64,000 nucleotides of DNA, taken from positions 4,134,443 to 4,198,442 of the forward strand of contig NZ_JAGIOE010000001.1 in NCBI RefSeq assembly GCF_017876575.1. Direction: 5' to 3'. The stretch comes from Paeniglutamicibacter psychrophenolicus. Its GTDB lineage: Bacteria > Actinomycetota > Actinomycetes > Actinomycetales > Micrococcaceae. Below, in pieces: positions 45,371 through 58,539 of this stretch. The translations under genes were made by a program, and so were the position numbers. The notes beneath the pieces are model-generated. The model was not told where the DNA came from. It worked only from the letters and a program-made list of their open reading frames with translations, and searched no databases. Position 1 is the first letter of the stretch. Each line of letters begins with the position of its first letter.

Positions 45371-46414
45371 CTACGTCGCGGGTTGCTCTTGGGGCAGCGC
45401 GTCGAAGTCCAGGTGGCCGGCGGCCTGCCAGCCCGGGTCGGTGCGCGGGCGCAGCACCGGCAGCCCGGCCTCGGCCACGATGAGCGCGCCCGCCGCCCAG
45501 TCGAACTCCTGGGTGCCGTACTCCGCATACGCATCGAGCGTGCCGTCGGCGACCAGGCACAGGTCCAGCGCGGCCGAGCCGATGCGCCGGACGTTGGCGA
45601 AGCCGGGCATCAGTCCCAGCAGCGCGCCGACCTGGAACTGGCGGCGGTCCGCGTCGTAGCCGAAGCCGGTGGCCAGCAGGCGGCCGGCTTCTTCCCTGTC
45701 GCCGCCGGCCAGCTGCTGTGCCCGGGTCGCGCTGCCGCCGCGGCGGGCATCGGAACCCACGTGCAGCGTCGAATCGACCAACCAGGCACCGTCCCCTGCG
45801 GCGGCGTAGTACTCGGTGCCCAGCGCCGGGGCGTTGACGGCGGCGGCCAGCCAGCCGTGCGTGCCCGCATCCATGGCCGCGGCGTCGGCGGCCAGCGAGT
45901 TGCCGCCGGATGCGGCCGGGCTCCCCGGGGCCGCAGGTGCATTGGCCGCAGGTGCATCGGCCGCGGCTGCGGCGGTGGCCTTCCCGGCGGGCGTTGCCGC
46001 CGCGGTCTCGTCGAGCGGCCCGAAGACCGCCACCGAGGTGCAGTAGTACACGATGCCGCGCACGAAATTCGCGGTGCCGTCGAGCGGGTCGATGGACCAG
46101 CGGTAGCCCGAGGGGTCCGCCGGCACCGTGCGGCCGTATTCCTCCCCGGTGATCGCGTCGTTGGGGCGGGCCGCGGCGATCACGTCGCGCACCGCCATTT
46201 CCGCCCGGCGGTCGAAGTCCGTGACCCAGTCGCCGGCTGCACTCTTGGTGTCGGCGGCAACCCGGCCGCGGCCGCGTTCGGCCAGTACCGCGGCCCCGGC
46301 GGCGGCCGCCTCGCGGGCCACGGCCAGCAGCTGGCGGCGCAGCGCGGGATCCTGTCCGTCGGATGTCTCGGCGGCACCCTGTGCCGATTGCTTGTGCTTG
46401 GGGTTGGTGCTCAT
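45371..46414 (-). CDS. Inositol monophosphatase-family protein
   Basis: Magnesium phosphatase of 347 residues. Metal motifs: GEEYG near 91 and IDPLDGTANF near 108-117; the second motif is EFDWAAGALIVAEAG near 308-322. Possible roles are inositol-1-phosphate, histidinol-phosphate or PAP dephosphorylation. An Ala/Pro-rich low-complexity insert of about 50 residues (near 137-186) interrupts the usual fold just after the first motif. AAGGAG before the ATG. Confidence 0.88.
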   Translation of the reverse strand: MSTNPKHKQSAQGAAETSDGQDPALRRQLLAVAREAAAAGAAVLAERGRGRVAADTKSAAGDWVTDFDRRAEMAVRDVIAAARPNDAITGEEYGRTVPADPSGYRWSIDPLDGTANFVRGIVYYCTSVAVFGPLDETAAATPAGKATAAAAADAPAANAPAAPGSPAASGGNSLAADAAAMDAGTHGWLAAAVNAPALGTEYYAAAGDGAWLVDSTLHVGSDARRGGSATRAQQLAGGDREEAGRLLATGFGYDADRRQFQVGALLGLMPGFANVRRIGSAALDLCLVADGTLDAYAEYGTQEFDWAAGALIVAEAGLPVLRPRTDPGWQAAGHLDFDALPQEQPAT

Positions 46415-46498
46415 GTACTGCTCCTTGGTGACGTCGGGACCGGGACCTGCGAACAGGACGGCCGGGATTGCGGGCCGGGCCGCCGTGGGCCCGCGGCG

Positions 46499-50088
<3,590 letters not shown>

Positions 50089-51399
50089 CTAGTCCAGCAC
50101 CAGCCCCGAGCCGGTGCCCGGTGCCAGGAGCACCGGGTTGATGTCGCCGAAGCCGCGCACCGAGGTGGTTTCCTGCGGGTGCAGCACGAAGCGGGCGTCC
50201 CCGGCCAGCGTGGAGGCTGTCAGTTCGTCGGTGAGCACGGTGCCGGGCTCGGCCAGCGAGGTCAGCCTCGCGGCCAGGTTCACCGTGGGCCCGTAGATGT
50301 CGCCCAGCCTCGAGAGGATCCGTCCCCAGACCAGCGCGACGCGGGTGTTGGGCAGCAGCTCGTCGGCCGCGAACTCCCGGGACATCGCCAGGGAGATCTG
50401 CGCGCCGGCCTGCGGCGTCTCGGCCACGAAGAGCACCTCGTCGCCGACTGTCTTGACCAGCCGGCCGCCGCCGATGGAGATGATTTCCGCGCACTTGGAT
50501 TCGAAGCGCTGCACCAGCTGGGCCAGGGTGCGTTCGTTCATCCGGCGCGAGAGCGAGGTGTAGGAGACCAGGTCCGCGAAGCCGACGGCGCGGGCCAGCG
50601 GCAGCGGGGCGTCGTCCTCGGAGCCGTCGCGGCCCTCGGCGGAGGCGGCCAGGCCGGTCTCGGCGCGCACGGCCAAGCGGTGGACGGCGGCGTTCAGCTG
50701 CCGGCGCCAGGAGTAGACCAGCAGTTCCTCGAGCGGCGAGATGAGTTCGGGCAGCAGGTTCACCAGGTTGCGCCGCGCCTCGGGGTCGCTCAGCTTCTGG
50801 TTCTGCACCATGTCCTCGACCAGTGCCTCGACCTGCCAGACCACCATGCGGTCGGTCATCTGCCCGATGGAACGGGTCAGCGAGATCGCGGTTTCCTCGG
50901 TGAGGATGCCGTCGCGGACCATGTTGAGCATCAGCTTGAGCGCGTCTTGGTCGACCGTGGTGAAGAAGACCTCTTCGTCGCCCAGGTTCGGGAAGCCCAT
51001 GGCGCGCCAGATCTTGCGGGCCGAGAGCAGCGAGACGCCGGCCCCCGCGGCCATTTCGCGCCGCCGCATGGTGCGGTCGGCTCCCAGCAGGCGCCGCTCC
51101 AGTTCGCGGACCGCGTCGCGTGCCGGTGCCGGGGTGGACCCGTTGACCTGGTCCGGGCGCTTCATCGCCTCGACCAACTCGGCCAGCGGGTCATCGAGCG
51201 CCGGTTCGATCTCCGCCGCCTGCTGCACCGTGGCCGGGTGGACCGTGGCCGGGTGCCCGGTGGGTGGGTGCGTCGTGCCGTTGCCATCGGACGCCGGGGA
51301 CTCGGGCGCCTCGGAGGGATGGCGCTGGGCACGCGCCGCGTCGCGGGCAGCGGTGGGCGCGGCGGGTTGGGTGCCCGTCGCCGGCGACCGCTCACTCAT
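50089..51399 (-). CDS. Class III adenylate cyclase, Rv1264-like
   Basis: A cyclase of about 436 residues making cAMP. The N-terminal 90 residues are Ala/Pro/Thr-rich. Then comes an autoinhibitory AdenylCycl_N-type domain (about 120-240) like that of the pH-sensing Rv1264. The catalytic domain covers about 255-436: metal Asp in GFADLVSY, VKTVGDEVLF with second metal Asp, purine-selecting residues Lys (VKT) and Asp (GDIYG), and NLAAR. These fit ATP rather than GTP. ATG at 51399 overlaps the PH-protein gene by 8 bp; an in-frame ATG at 51441 is possible. Confidence 0.9.
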   Translation of the reverse strand: MSERSPATGTQPAAPTAARDAARAQRHPSEAPESPASDGNGTTHPPTGHPATVHPATVQQAAEIEPALDDPLAELVEAMKRPDQVNGSTPAPARDAVRELERRLLGADRTMRRREMAAGAGVSLLSARKIWRAMGFPNLGDEEVFFTTVDQDALKLMLNMVRDGILTEETAISLTRSIGQMTDRMVVWQVEALVEDMVQNQKLSDPEARRNLVNLLPELISPLEELLVYSWRRQLNAAVHRLAVRAETGLAASAEGRDGSEDDAPLPLARAVGFADLVSYTSLSRRMNERTLAQLVQRFESKCAEIISIGGGRLVKTVGDEVLFVAETPQAGAQISLAMSREFAADELLPNTRVALVWGRILSRLGDIYGPTVNLAARLTSLAEPGTVLTDELTASTLAGDARFVLHPQETTSVRGFGDINPVLLAPGTGSGLVLD

Positions 51400-52021
51400 G
51401 CTGCGTCCATTCTCTTCGTTCGTGGTGGTGTTGCTGGTCATGCTGGTGGGGCGCTTCGTTCGTCGGATTCGCCGGCGGCCCGCTGCCGTCGGCTTCTTCC
51501 ATGTTTACACCATCAACCCGGGGGAAGTGCGGCAGTGCGCCGATCGCCCCGATGCAGTATCCGCGCATGCGGGCCACCGCCGGGACGTGCGGGATGTTGA
51601 AACGTTGTTCGGCCAGCACCAGGGTCAGCGTCCCGGGGGCAAGCTGCGGCGCATTGGGTCTCACCACGGCAACGATATCGTGGATTGCGTACAACCCGAT
51701 GGAATGTTGCCCCGCGGCCCGGCGTCCGCGCTTGGTGACGATGCGCTCGGTGGTCAGGTAGATGAAGCTGTTGGCCCAGCGGATCCACGGCCGCAGGCAC
51801 CAAATGACCAGCAGCACGGCGAACACCACTGCCAACAGTGCCAGCGCCAGCGCGCGCGCCTCGATGAGCCAGCCGGGAAGGTCCTCGCGCAGCAACAGGC
51901 CCAGCAGGTAGCAGGTGCCGGCGACCAGGAGCAGGAAGCGCAGCAGCGGCCAGCGCAGCACCCGGCGGTGCGCACGGGTCTTGACGAGGACTCGCTCGCG
52001 CTTCTCCAGTATCAATTTCAC
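51392..52021 (-). CDS. Membrane protein with bacterial PH-like domain
   Basis: A 209-residue protein with two membrane segments (about 27-45 and 56-77), then a PH-like domain that begins WANSFIYLTTERIVTKRG and runs to about 165. The C-terminus is Asn/His/Gln-rich. GTG start with AAGGAG. It is first in an operon with the cyclase and PP2C genes, so it could anchor or tune the cyclase at the membrane (inference). Ligand unknown. Confidence 0.8.
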   Translation of the reverse strand: MKLILEKRERVLVKTRAHRRVLRWPLLRFLLLVAGTCYLLGLLLREDLPGWLIEARALALALLAVVFAVLLVIWCLRPWIRWANSFIYLTTERIVTKRGRRAAGQHSIGLYAIHDIVAVVRPNAPQLAPGTLTLVLAEQRFNIPHVPAVARMRGYCIGAIGALPHFPRVDGVNMEEADGSGPPANPTNEAPHQHDQQHHHERREWTQHE

Positions 52022-52246
52022 GTCCCGGCTCCTTCAACCCACACACCGGTTGTGCGTGCCGGTCTTGCTCCTTCCATGGTAGGGCCAGTGCACCCACGTT
52101 TCGGGTCCGGGCGCCGCACATCGTTGCGTGATGTGTCCTTCACCGGCCGCATTGCTTCGGTGCCCGGGGACTTGTGCCGCCGGTTCGAGGCACCGGCCGG
52201 GGAGGAGTTTTCGCCAATGCCCGCCGGGCGGCCCCGGTGCCCGGTG

Positions 52247-53188
52247 CTAGGCGTAGGAGCCGTCGGAGCGGCGCAGGTGCTTCACGTCCCCGGCCATCAC
52301 GCTGTGCACCGTGCCGTCGTCCCCGCGCACCTTCAGCGATCCGTCGGCGTCCAGGTCGATGGCGGTGCCGCGCAGCACCGTGCCGTTGGGCAGGTGCGCA
52401 TCGACGCGGTGCCCGATCGTCACCATGACCGAGCGAACCACCTCGCGCAGAGTGGCTTCCGGCGCCTCGGCATCCGGGGTTTCGGGTGCAACCGCGTAGC
52501 GGGCCTTGGCCGACGCGTTCCCGCCGGCGGCCTCGAAGGTCCCGAAAAGCTGCGCCACCCGGCGCAGGTAGCCGCCCAGCAGCTCGGTGCGGTCAAGCGT
52601 GGCCGCACCCAGCATCCCCAGGCTGGCGGCGGTGTCCACCGGCAGCTCGGCGGCGGTGAGGCTCACGTTCAACCCGGCACCGACCACAACCACCGGGCCC
52701 TCGGGCCGCATGACCAGTTGGGCCAGCACGCCGCAGACCTTCTTGCCCTCTGCCACCACGTCGTTGGGCCACTTCAGCCCGGCGGCCAGGGAAGCGTCCT
52801 CGCGCAGCGTCTGCACCATGGCCGCGGCGCAGAGCATCGACAGCCAGGCCAGGCCCGAGGAGTCGAAGCCGGGGCCCGGGCGGAAGTAGATGGACGTGGC
52901 CAGCGCGCTGCGCGCCGGGGTCTGCCAGCCGCGCCCCAGCCGCCCGTGCCCGGCCATCTGGTGCTCGGTGGTTTCCACCGACAGGTTGGCCAGGTCCGCG
53001 CCGTGGGCGCGTGCGGCCAGGTCGTCGTTGGTGGACCCGGTGTGCTCGGAGATCCACAGCTCCCCCATGCCGGCCGCGGCCATGCCCCGGCGCAAGGCGG
53101 CGGCATCCAGCGTCGCGCGCCCGGCCTCGGAGATCTCGAAGGCGTTGAAGGTTTCGTGCTCCGGCCCGGGGCCCTGTTGGTTGCTCAT
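52247..53188 (-). CDS. birA: Biotin--[acetyl-CoA-carboxylase] ligase
   Basis: A 313-residue enzyme joining biotin to carboxylase carrier domains. The biotinyl-AMP loop is GHGRLGRGW, where the first Arg of the common GRGR motif is His. The catalytic KWPNDV motif is present. No N-terminal DNA-binding domain is seen, so it is an enzyme only. Proximity to the acyl-CoA carboxylase genes fits its substrate. ATG at 53188. The 225 bp before it (52022-52246 lies downstream on this strand) contain GGTGCC/GGCACC near 52159-52195 as a possible weak terminator. Confidence 0.92.
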   Translation of the reverse strand: MSNQQGPGPEHETFNAFEISEAGRATLDAAALRRGMAAAGMGELWISEHTGSTNDDLAARAHGADLANLSVETTEHQMAGHGRLGRGWQTPARSALATSIYFRPGPGFDSSGLAWLSMLCAAAMVQTLREDASLAAGLKWPNDVVAEGKKVCGVLAQLVMRPEGPVVVVGAGLNVSLTAAELPVDTAASLGMLGAATLDRTELLGGYLRRVAQLFGTFEAAGGNASAKARYAVAPETPDAEAPEATLREVVRSVMVTIGHRVDAHLPNGTVLRGTAIDLDADGSLKVRGDDGTVHSVMAGDVKHLRRSDGSYA

Positions 53189-53242
53189 GCACCCCAGACT
53201 ATCCAGTCCCCGGCCGCATCCGCCATGGGGCCGGCGGCCCGT

Positions 53243-53266
53243 CGCCGCCGGTGGCAACCGGCGGCG
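53243..53266 (-). terminator. GC-rich hairpin between the SDR gene and birA
   Basis: CGCCGCCGGT, GGCA loop, ACCGGCGGCG: a perfect 10-bp stem without a T run, 15 bp past the SDR stop. It may separate expression of the two genes. Confidence 0.55.
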
Positions 53267-53281
53267 GGCACCGGCGCGTTC

Positions 53282-54142
53282 CTACAGGAAGATGTCGCCG
53301 ATCAGGTCGGATTCGGCCGCTCCCATGGAATAGCCGGACAGGTCGGTGGTGCCGGCGGCGGCCAGCACGGCCTCGTCGGTGAAGAAGTTCCCGCTGCAGG
53401 CTCGCGCGTCCGAGGTCAGGATCGCGTGCGCGGCGTCGGCCACGATGCGCGGGGAACGGGCGGCCTTCATCAACTGCTCGCCGCCGGGCATGTTGCGGAT
53501 CGCGGCGGTGTCGATCAGCGTCGCCGGCCACAGCGAGTTCACCCCGATCCCGGTGCCGCGCAGTTCCTGCGCCAGGCCCAGGGTGGTCATCGACATGCCG
53601 TACTTGGCCATGGTGTAGGCCAGGTGCATTCCCGCCCATTTGGGGTCCAGGTTCAGCGGCGGGGAGAGGGTCAGGATGTGCCCGTTCGCACTTTCGCGCA
53701 GGTGCGGCAGCGCGGTCTTGGACAGCAGGAAGGTGCCGCGGACGTTGATGTCCATCATCAGGTCGTAGCGCTTCATGGACACATCGTCGGTCTTGGACAG
53801 GTCGATGGCCGAGGCGTTGTTGACCACCACGTCGATGCCGCCGAAGCGCTCTTTTGTTTGCGCGACGGCGGAGATGACGTCCTCGTCGTTGCGCACGTCC
53901 CCCACGATGGCCAGCGCCGCCCCTCCGGCGGCGGTGATCTGGTCGGCGGCGGTGAACACGGTGCCGGCCAGGTTGGCCTGGGCCGTGGCGGTCTTGGCCA
54001 TGATGGCCACGTTCGCCCCGTCGGCGGCGGCGCGCAGCGCGATGGCCAGCCCGATGCCCCGAGATCCCCCGCTCATCAGGATGGTCTTGCCCTTCAGGGG
54101 CTTGGCGTTGGCGGCGACCACGTCGCGGTTCGATTCACTCAT
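53282..54142 (-). CDS. Short-chain dehydrogenase/reductase, HSDL2-like
   Basis: An NAD(P)-dependent oxidoreductase of 286 residues. The cofactor motif is MSGGSRGIGLAIA near 31-43, NNAS is the structural motif, and YTMAKYG holds the catalytic Tyr and Lys. The catalytic Ser lies in TLSPP. The sequence recalls the hydroxysteroid-dehydrogenase-like 2 group found in fatty-acid gene sets. It is divergent from the acyl-CoA carboxylase genes, which fits lipid metabolism. Confidence 0.85.
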   Translation of the reverse strand: MSESNRDVVAANAKPLKGKTILMSGGSRGIGLAIALRAAADGANVAIMAKTATAQANLAGTVFTAADQITAAGGAALAIVGDVRNDEDVISAVAQTKERFGGIDVVVNNASAIDLSKTDDVSMKRYDLMMDINVRGTFLLSKTALPHLRESANGHILTLSPPLNLDPKWAGMHLAYTMAKYGMSMTTLGLAQELRGTGIGVNSLWPATLIDTAAIRNMPGGEQLMKAARSPRIVADAAHAILTSDARACSGNFFTDEAVLAAAGTTDLSGYSMGAAESDLIGDIFL

Positions 54143-54177
54143 GTGAGCCACATTACGGGAAGCCACGGCACTAAAGC

Positions 54178-54189
54178 TACTCGTGAGTA
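54178..54189. promoter_or_regulatory. Inverted repeat between SDR and acyl-CoA carboxylase genes
   Basis: TACTC, GT, GAGTA, with AT-rich flanks. It lies 36 bp before the SDR ATG in the shared divergent promoter region. The shape is like operators of TetR-type fatty-acid regulators; no such regulator is in the window. Confidence 0.45.
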
Positions 54190-54337
54190 ACTTGATTTAT
54201 GGACGACTTGGCCCCCAACACGACATGATTTTGTAGCTTTCCTACACACGAATGCGCCCAGAGCCTCATTAGACTGGCCAAGGTGGCATGGTTGTTGTGC
54301 CTTTCCTACTACGTAACTACTTCAAGGGAGCCATGGG

Positions 54338-55951
54338 ATGACCCAGAGCCGCATCGCTGACGCCACGGAATCGATCGACCTGTCGACAACTGCCGGCAAG
54401 ATCGCCGAGTTCCGTCGCCGCGAGGCCCTCGCCCAGGCACCCTCGGGCCAGGAAGCGATCGAGAAGCAGCACGCCCGCGGCAAGCACACCGCCCGCGAGC
54501 GCATCGAGATGCTGATGGACGAGGGCTCGTTCGTCGAGTTCGACGCCCTGGCCGTGCACCGCACCTCCGCCTTCGGGATGGACAAGAAGCGCCCGCTGGG
54601 CGACGGCCTGGTCTCCGGATACGGCACCGTCGACGGGCGCCAGGTGGCGGTCTACTCGCAGGACTTCACGGTCTACGGCGGCTCGCTGTCACAGGTCAAC
54701 GGCGAGAAGATCGTCAAGGTGCAGGAATTCGCGCTGCGCAACGGCTGCCCGGTCGTCGGCATCCTCGACGGCGGCGGCGCCCGCATCCAGGAGGGCGTGG
54801 CCTCGCTGGCGATGTTCGCCGACATCTTCCGCAACAACGTCCACGCCTCGGGCGTGGTCCCGCAGATCTCGCTGATCATGGGCCCGAGCGCCGGTGGCGC
54901 TGCGTACTCCCCCGCGCTGACCGACTACGTGATCATGGTCGACAAGACCAGCCACATGTTCATCACCGGACCCGACGTCATCAAGACCGTCACGGGCGAG
55001 GAAGTGGACATGGAGACCCTGGGCGGGGCGCGCCAGCACAACGCCAACACCGGCACCGCCACCTACCTGGCCACCGACGAATCCGACGCCATCGAGTTCT
55101 GCAAGGAACTGCTCGAGTTCCTGCCCTCGAACAACATCTCCGACGCCCCGGCCACCGAGTTCGACGAGGAGCTCGAGCTCACCGCCGAGGACCTCGAGCT
55201 GGACACGCTGATCCCGGATTCGGCCAACCAGCCCTACGACATGCGCAAGGTCATCGAGCACATCGTGGACGACGGGATCTTCCTGGAGATGCAGTCGCTC
55301 TACGCGCCGAACGTGATGATCGGCTACGCCCGCGTCGAGGGCGCGACCATCGGCATCGTCGCCAACCAGCCGATGCAGTTCGCCGGCACCCTGGACATCG
55401 CCGCCAGCGAGAAGGCCGCACGCTTCGTGCGCAATTGCGACGCCTTCAACATCCCGCTGCTCACCCTGGTCGACGTGCCGGGCTTCCTGCCGGGCAAGGA
55501 CCAGGAGTTCCAGGGCATCATCCGCCGCGGCGCCAAGCTGCTTTACGCCTACGCCGAGGCCACCGTGCCGAAGCTGACGGTGATCACCCGCAAGGCCTAC
55601 GGCGGGGCGTACATCGTGATGGGCTCCAAGAAGCTCGGCGCGGACATCAACCTGGCCTGGCCGACGGCGCAGATCGGCGTCATGGGCGCCCAGGGCGCCG
55701 TCAACATCCTCTACCGCCGCGACCTTGCGGCCGTGGCCGCCGAGGGCGGGGACGTGGAGGCACGCCGCACCGCCATCATCGAGGGCTACGAGGCCGAACT
55801 GCTCAACCCGTACCAGGCCGCCGAGCTCGGCTACGTCGATGCGGTCATCGCCCCCTCGGAGACCCGTCTGCAGATCGTGCGCGGATTGCGTGCCACCCGC
55901 GACAAGCACACCTCGCTGCCGGCCAAGAAGCACGGGAACATCCCGCTGTGA
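54338..55951 (+). CDS. Acyl-CoA carboxylase beta subunit (carboxyltransferase)
   Basis: A 537-residue biotin-dependent carboxyltransferase (AccD5/PccB type), moving CO2 from biotin to acetyl- or propionyl-CoA to make malonyl- or methylmalonyl-CoA. The two oxyanion loops are [13 protein letters not shown] near 186 and [13 protein letters not shown] near 418. [12 protein letters not shown] and [12 protein letters not shown] are standard. The alpha biotin-carboxylase subunit is not in view. It is followed by the epsilon gene with a GTGA overlap. Confidence 0.94.
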   Translation: MTQSRIADATESIDLSTTAGKIAEFRRREALAQAPSGQEAIEKQHARGKHTARERIEMLMDEGSFVEFDALAVHRTSAFGMDKKRPLGDGLVSGYGTVDGRQVAVYSQDFTVYGGSLSQVNGEKIVKVQEFALRNGCPVVGILDGGGARIQEGVASLAMFADIFRNNVHASGVVPQISLIMGPSAGGAAYSPALTDYVIMVDKTSHMFITGPDVIKTVTGEEVDMETLGGARQHNANTGTATYLATDESDAIEFCKELLEFLPSNNISDAPATEFDEELELTAEDLELDTLIPDSANQPYDMRKVIEHIVDDGIFLEMQSLYAPNVMIGYARVEGATIGIVANQPMQFAGTLDIAASEKAARFVRNCDAFNIPLLTLVDVPGFLPGKDQEFQGIIRRGAKLLYAYAEATVPKLTVITRKAYGGAYIVMGSKKLGADINLAWPTAQIGVMGAQGAVNILYRRDLAAVAAEGGDVEARRTAIIEGYEAELLNPYQAAELGYVDAVIAPSETRLQIVRGLRATRDKHTSLPAKKHGNIPL

Positions 55952-56184
55952 CCGGCGACCGGAACATGCATCCCGCCGCCCAGGCCCAGGCCGCGGCGCT
56001 GTCCATCACGCATGGGAACCCCACCGACGAGGAAGTCGCGGCCCTGGCCGCCGTCGTCTCGGCGCTGGTGTCCCAGGATTCTTCCGCGTCGCTGCCTTCG
56101 GGCACGGCGCTGCGCCGCGGGCGCATCCGCCGGCGCCGCGAACTGGCCGGGGCCCCGCTGCCCTGGAAGGTCGGCCGGCACTAG
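55948..56184 (+). CDS. accE: Acyl-CoA carboxylase epsilon subunit
   Basis: A 78-residue basic protein. The first half has a helix with [18 protein letters not shown], the second an Arg-rich stretch and a C-terminal W in PWKVGR. This is the actinobacterial epsilon subunit that holds alpha and beta together. The GTG start overlaps the beta stop (GTGA at 55948-55951), which settles the start. Confidence 0.85.
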   Translation: MTGDRNMHPAAQAQAAALSITHGNPTDEEVAALAAVVSALVSQDSSASLPSGTALRRGRIRRRRELAGAPLPWKVGRH

Positions 56185-56199
56185 CCAGGCACCCGGTGT

Positions 56200-56253
56200 C
56201 CCCGTCGCCTACGCATCGTTGGCGCCTACGCGTCGTCGGCGTCGGCGACGGGG
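56200..56253. terminator. Inverted repeat between accE and the FHA-type gene
   Basis: CCCCGTCGCC (56200-56209) is complementary to GGCGACGGGG (56244-56253). The right arm lies inside the last codons of the FHA-type gene. With a 34-base loop it is a candidate shared terminator for the convergent pair. Confidence 0.4.
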
Positions 56254-56936
56254 CCCTCCAACATCACCAGGTCCGCCCGGGTGACCAGATGGGAGCTGAC
56301 CGCGTGTTCCACCAGGCGCGCCTTGCGGTTGGAGGCCAGTCGGCCGATGCCGCCGCGCAACCCGGCGATCCCGGCCTTGTCGAGCTTGTCGCACACGTTG
56401 TCGAGCTTGCGGTTGAACTTCGTGATCTTCCAGCCCAGCCTCGCCGCAGCCTCGGCGCTGGAGGGAATGGCGCTCAGGCCCGTCCCGTCGCGGCTCAGCA
56501 TCGGCTCTGCCAGGGCGACGACCAGCGCCCGCTGCGACTCGGTGAGCAGCACGGGCCCGATGGTCGTGGCACCGTCCGGGTCGTCCTCCATCGGCTCCTG
56601 CCTAAACGCCGGCTGGGCCACGTGCAGCGAGAGCTCATAGGTGGTTGGTCCCGCGGTGAACACCACCGAGGTGAGCGCGAACACCAGTGGCAGCCGCGAT
56701 CCGGGTGAGAGCCAGGCCTGCAGCCCGCCGGTCCGGTCGGCAACCGTCGCGGTCAGCCGGCTGCCGTTGTTGGACAGCCACCAGATCCCGTCGTGACGCG
56801 CCACGGTGAGGAAGTTGCGGTGCAGGTAGGGGTTGTCGTCCACCGCGAGGTCGCCCTCGCGGCCGATGGTGAACACCTTGTCCTCGGCCACGTCGAACCA
56901 CTCCCCGCAATACTCGACATGCACATGGTCAGCCAT
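56226..56936 (-). CDS. FHA-like protein with C-terminal possible DNA-binding region
   Basis: A 236-residue protein. Residues 1-95 look like a divergent FHA fold: FTIGREGDLAVDD then NFLTVARHDGIWWLSNNGS, with an unusual Leu-rich core. The C-terminal half (about 135-236) contains LTESQRALVVALAEPML and SSAEAAARLGWKITKFNRK, which reads as a winged helix. If so it links phospho-Thr recognition to transcription. It overlaps the kinase stop by 8 bp and ends the operon. Confidence 0.65.
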   Translation of the reverse strand: MADHVHVEYCGEWFDVAEDKVFTIGREGDLAVDDNPYLHRNFLTVARHDGIWWLSNNGSRLTATVADRTGGLQAWLSPGSRLPLVFALTSVVFTAGPTTYELSLHVAQPAFRQEPMEDDPDGATTIGPVLLTESQRALVVALAEPMLSRDGTGLSAIPSSAEAAARLGWKITKFNRKLDNVCDKLDKAGIAGLRGGIGRLASNRKARLVEHAVSSHLVTRADLVMLEGPVADADDA

Positions 56937-58539
56937 CGGTATCCTCCGTGCAGTAGCGGGCCGGGGCGGACACCGCACCGGTGGCGCGCACCAGCTTGAC
57001 CTCGATGCAGGTGGGCCCCTCGGCGCGGTGCCCGGCGGTGGCGCTGGTTTTCGCGGTCCGCTCCACCGTTCCGGTGCTGGTGGCGGTGATGGGTGCCCAG
57101 CGATAGAAGTCCCCCTCGACCGGTTTCGGGTTCACCCAGCTGAAGGTGACCTTGTCCCCCGCGATGCGGTGCTCGAAGCCCTGCACCGGCGGCACGCCGC
57201 CGCCGATGAACGGATCGGCCGGGTCGATGGACGCCGATGCGATGGGCGGAGGGTTCTGCGCCCGGGGGTCCTCCCGCGTGGACAGGCTGGCCCAGACGGC
57301 ACCGCCGGCGATCAGCGCCAGCCCGATGCCGGCGGCCAGCAGGGCCTTCGGGACACGGCGCGGCGAAGACCCCGCATCCCGTTCGGGGGCGGGCGCGGGG
57401 GCATCGAGTCCGCCCAGGCCCTGGTCTTCGCGGGGCACGGCCCGGGGCGCGCCGGTTGCCTCCGCTGCCGGGTGCCTGACGGATCCCGGGGCGGGGTGCC
57501 GGGCGGAATCCCGGGCCGGGTGGGCCGGGTGGTCCGCGGAGTCCGCGTCCGGGCGCTGCCCAGGGGTGGTGAAGACGCGCGGGGCGGCGCGCAGCTGCGC
57601 GCTGTCGATGGACCGCACGCTGCGCACCCGGGTGGCCTCGCCGCCGGCCTCGAGCTGCCGGGCATCGCCCGCCGGATCCCCAAGCACCTCGAAGGGCGTG
57701 ACAGCCAACCCGAGTTCCTCCTGGATGCGCTGGAACGCCCGGGCCAGTTCGGCGGCCGAGCCGAAGCGGGAGGTCGGCGACTTCGCCATCGACACCGCCA
57801 GCGCCTGGTTCAGCGACGCCGGAACGTCGGGCCGCGCCAGGGGTTCCAGCGGCGAGTTGGTGATGCGGTCGATCAACTGGGCCTGCGAGTTCTCCCCGCC
57901 GCGCCGCACGAACGGCGAGTGCCCGGCCAGCGCGGTGTAGATGGTCGCGCCGAGGGAGTACACATCCATGCGGACCCCGGGCGGGTTCCCGCCCTCGAAG
58001 GCCTCCGGGGCCGACCACGGGATCGAGAGTCCCGCGGCCGCGGTGCCGGAGGTGCCGGAGATCCCGAAGTCGGTCAGCGCGGGCCGGTTGTAGTCGGTGG
58101 TCAGCACGTTGGCCGGCTTGATGTCGCGGTGGATGATCCCCGCCCGGTGCGCCGTCTCGACCGCCGACCCGAGCTGGATCCCCAGGGTCAGCGCCTCGTC
58201 CACCCCGAGCCGCCCGCGCCGGTAGCGCACGTCCAGCCCCGGGCGCGAACAGTATTCCATCGCCAGGTAGGAGCGGCCGTCCGCGGTGATCTCGGCCTGG
58301 TAGATGGTGACGATGTACGGGTGGCTGGACAGCTGTGCCATGAGGTTGGCCTCGTCCTCGAAGCGGCGGCGCGCGTCCTCCAGGGTGACGTCGGCCAGCA
58401 GCACCTTGACCGCGACCTTGCGGTGCGGACGCGCCTGCTGGTACAGGTACACGTCGGAGAACCCGCCGGAGCCCAGGGGGTTCAGGAAGGTGAAACCCTC
58501 GATGTGCGGGGCGGGCGCCGGCGGGCGGCTTGTGCTCAC
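56929..58539 (-). CDS. Receptor-like Ser/Thr protein kinase
   Basis: A membrane kinase of 536 residues. Kinase motifs: Gly loop GSGGFSDV (23-30), Lys45, HRDIKPAN (137-144), DFGI (157-160), APEAFEGG (177-184). The activation loop is short and has several Ser/Thr. A Pro/Arg-rich linker leads to a membrane segment at about 399-419 and an outer domain of about 115 residues with a possible Cys511-Cys530 bridge, fibronectin-like rather than PASTA. So it does not look like the cell-wall-sensing PknB. GTG start with GTGA overlap and GAGGAG. Confidence 0.92.
   Translation of the reverse strand: MSTSRPPAPAPHIEGFTFLNPLGSGGFSDVYLYQQARPHRKVAVKVLLADVTLEDARRRFEDEANLMAQLSSHPYIVTIYQAEITADGRSYLAMEYCSRPGLDVRYRRGRLGVDEALTLGIQLGSAVETAHRAGIIHRDIKPANVLTTDYNRPALTDFGISGTSGTAAAGLSIPWSAPEAFEGGNPPGVRMDVYSLGATIYTALAGHSPFVRRGGENSQAQLIDRITNSPLEPLARPDVPASLNQALAVSMAKSPTSRFGSAAELARAFQRIQEELGLAVTPFEVLGDPAGDARQLEAGGEATRVRSVRSIDSAQLRAAPRVFTTPGQRPDADSADHPAHPARDSARHPAPGSVRHPAAEATGAPRAVPREDQGLGGLDAPAPAPERDAGSSPRRVPKALLAAGIGLALIAGGAVWASLSTREDPRAQNPPPIASASIDPADPFIGGGVPPVQGFEHRIAGDKVTFSWVNPKPVEGDFYRWAPITATSTGTVERTAKTSATAGHRAEGPTCIEVKLVRATGAVSAPARYCTEDTDG

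Noticed and set aside
50741-54190. Very long open frame on the + strand (over 1100 codons)
   Set aside because: It lies opposite the cyclase, PH-domain, birA and SDR genes, which have clear motifs. The translation is rich in Arg, Gly, Pro and His with no domain; GC-rich antisense shadow.
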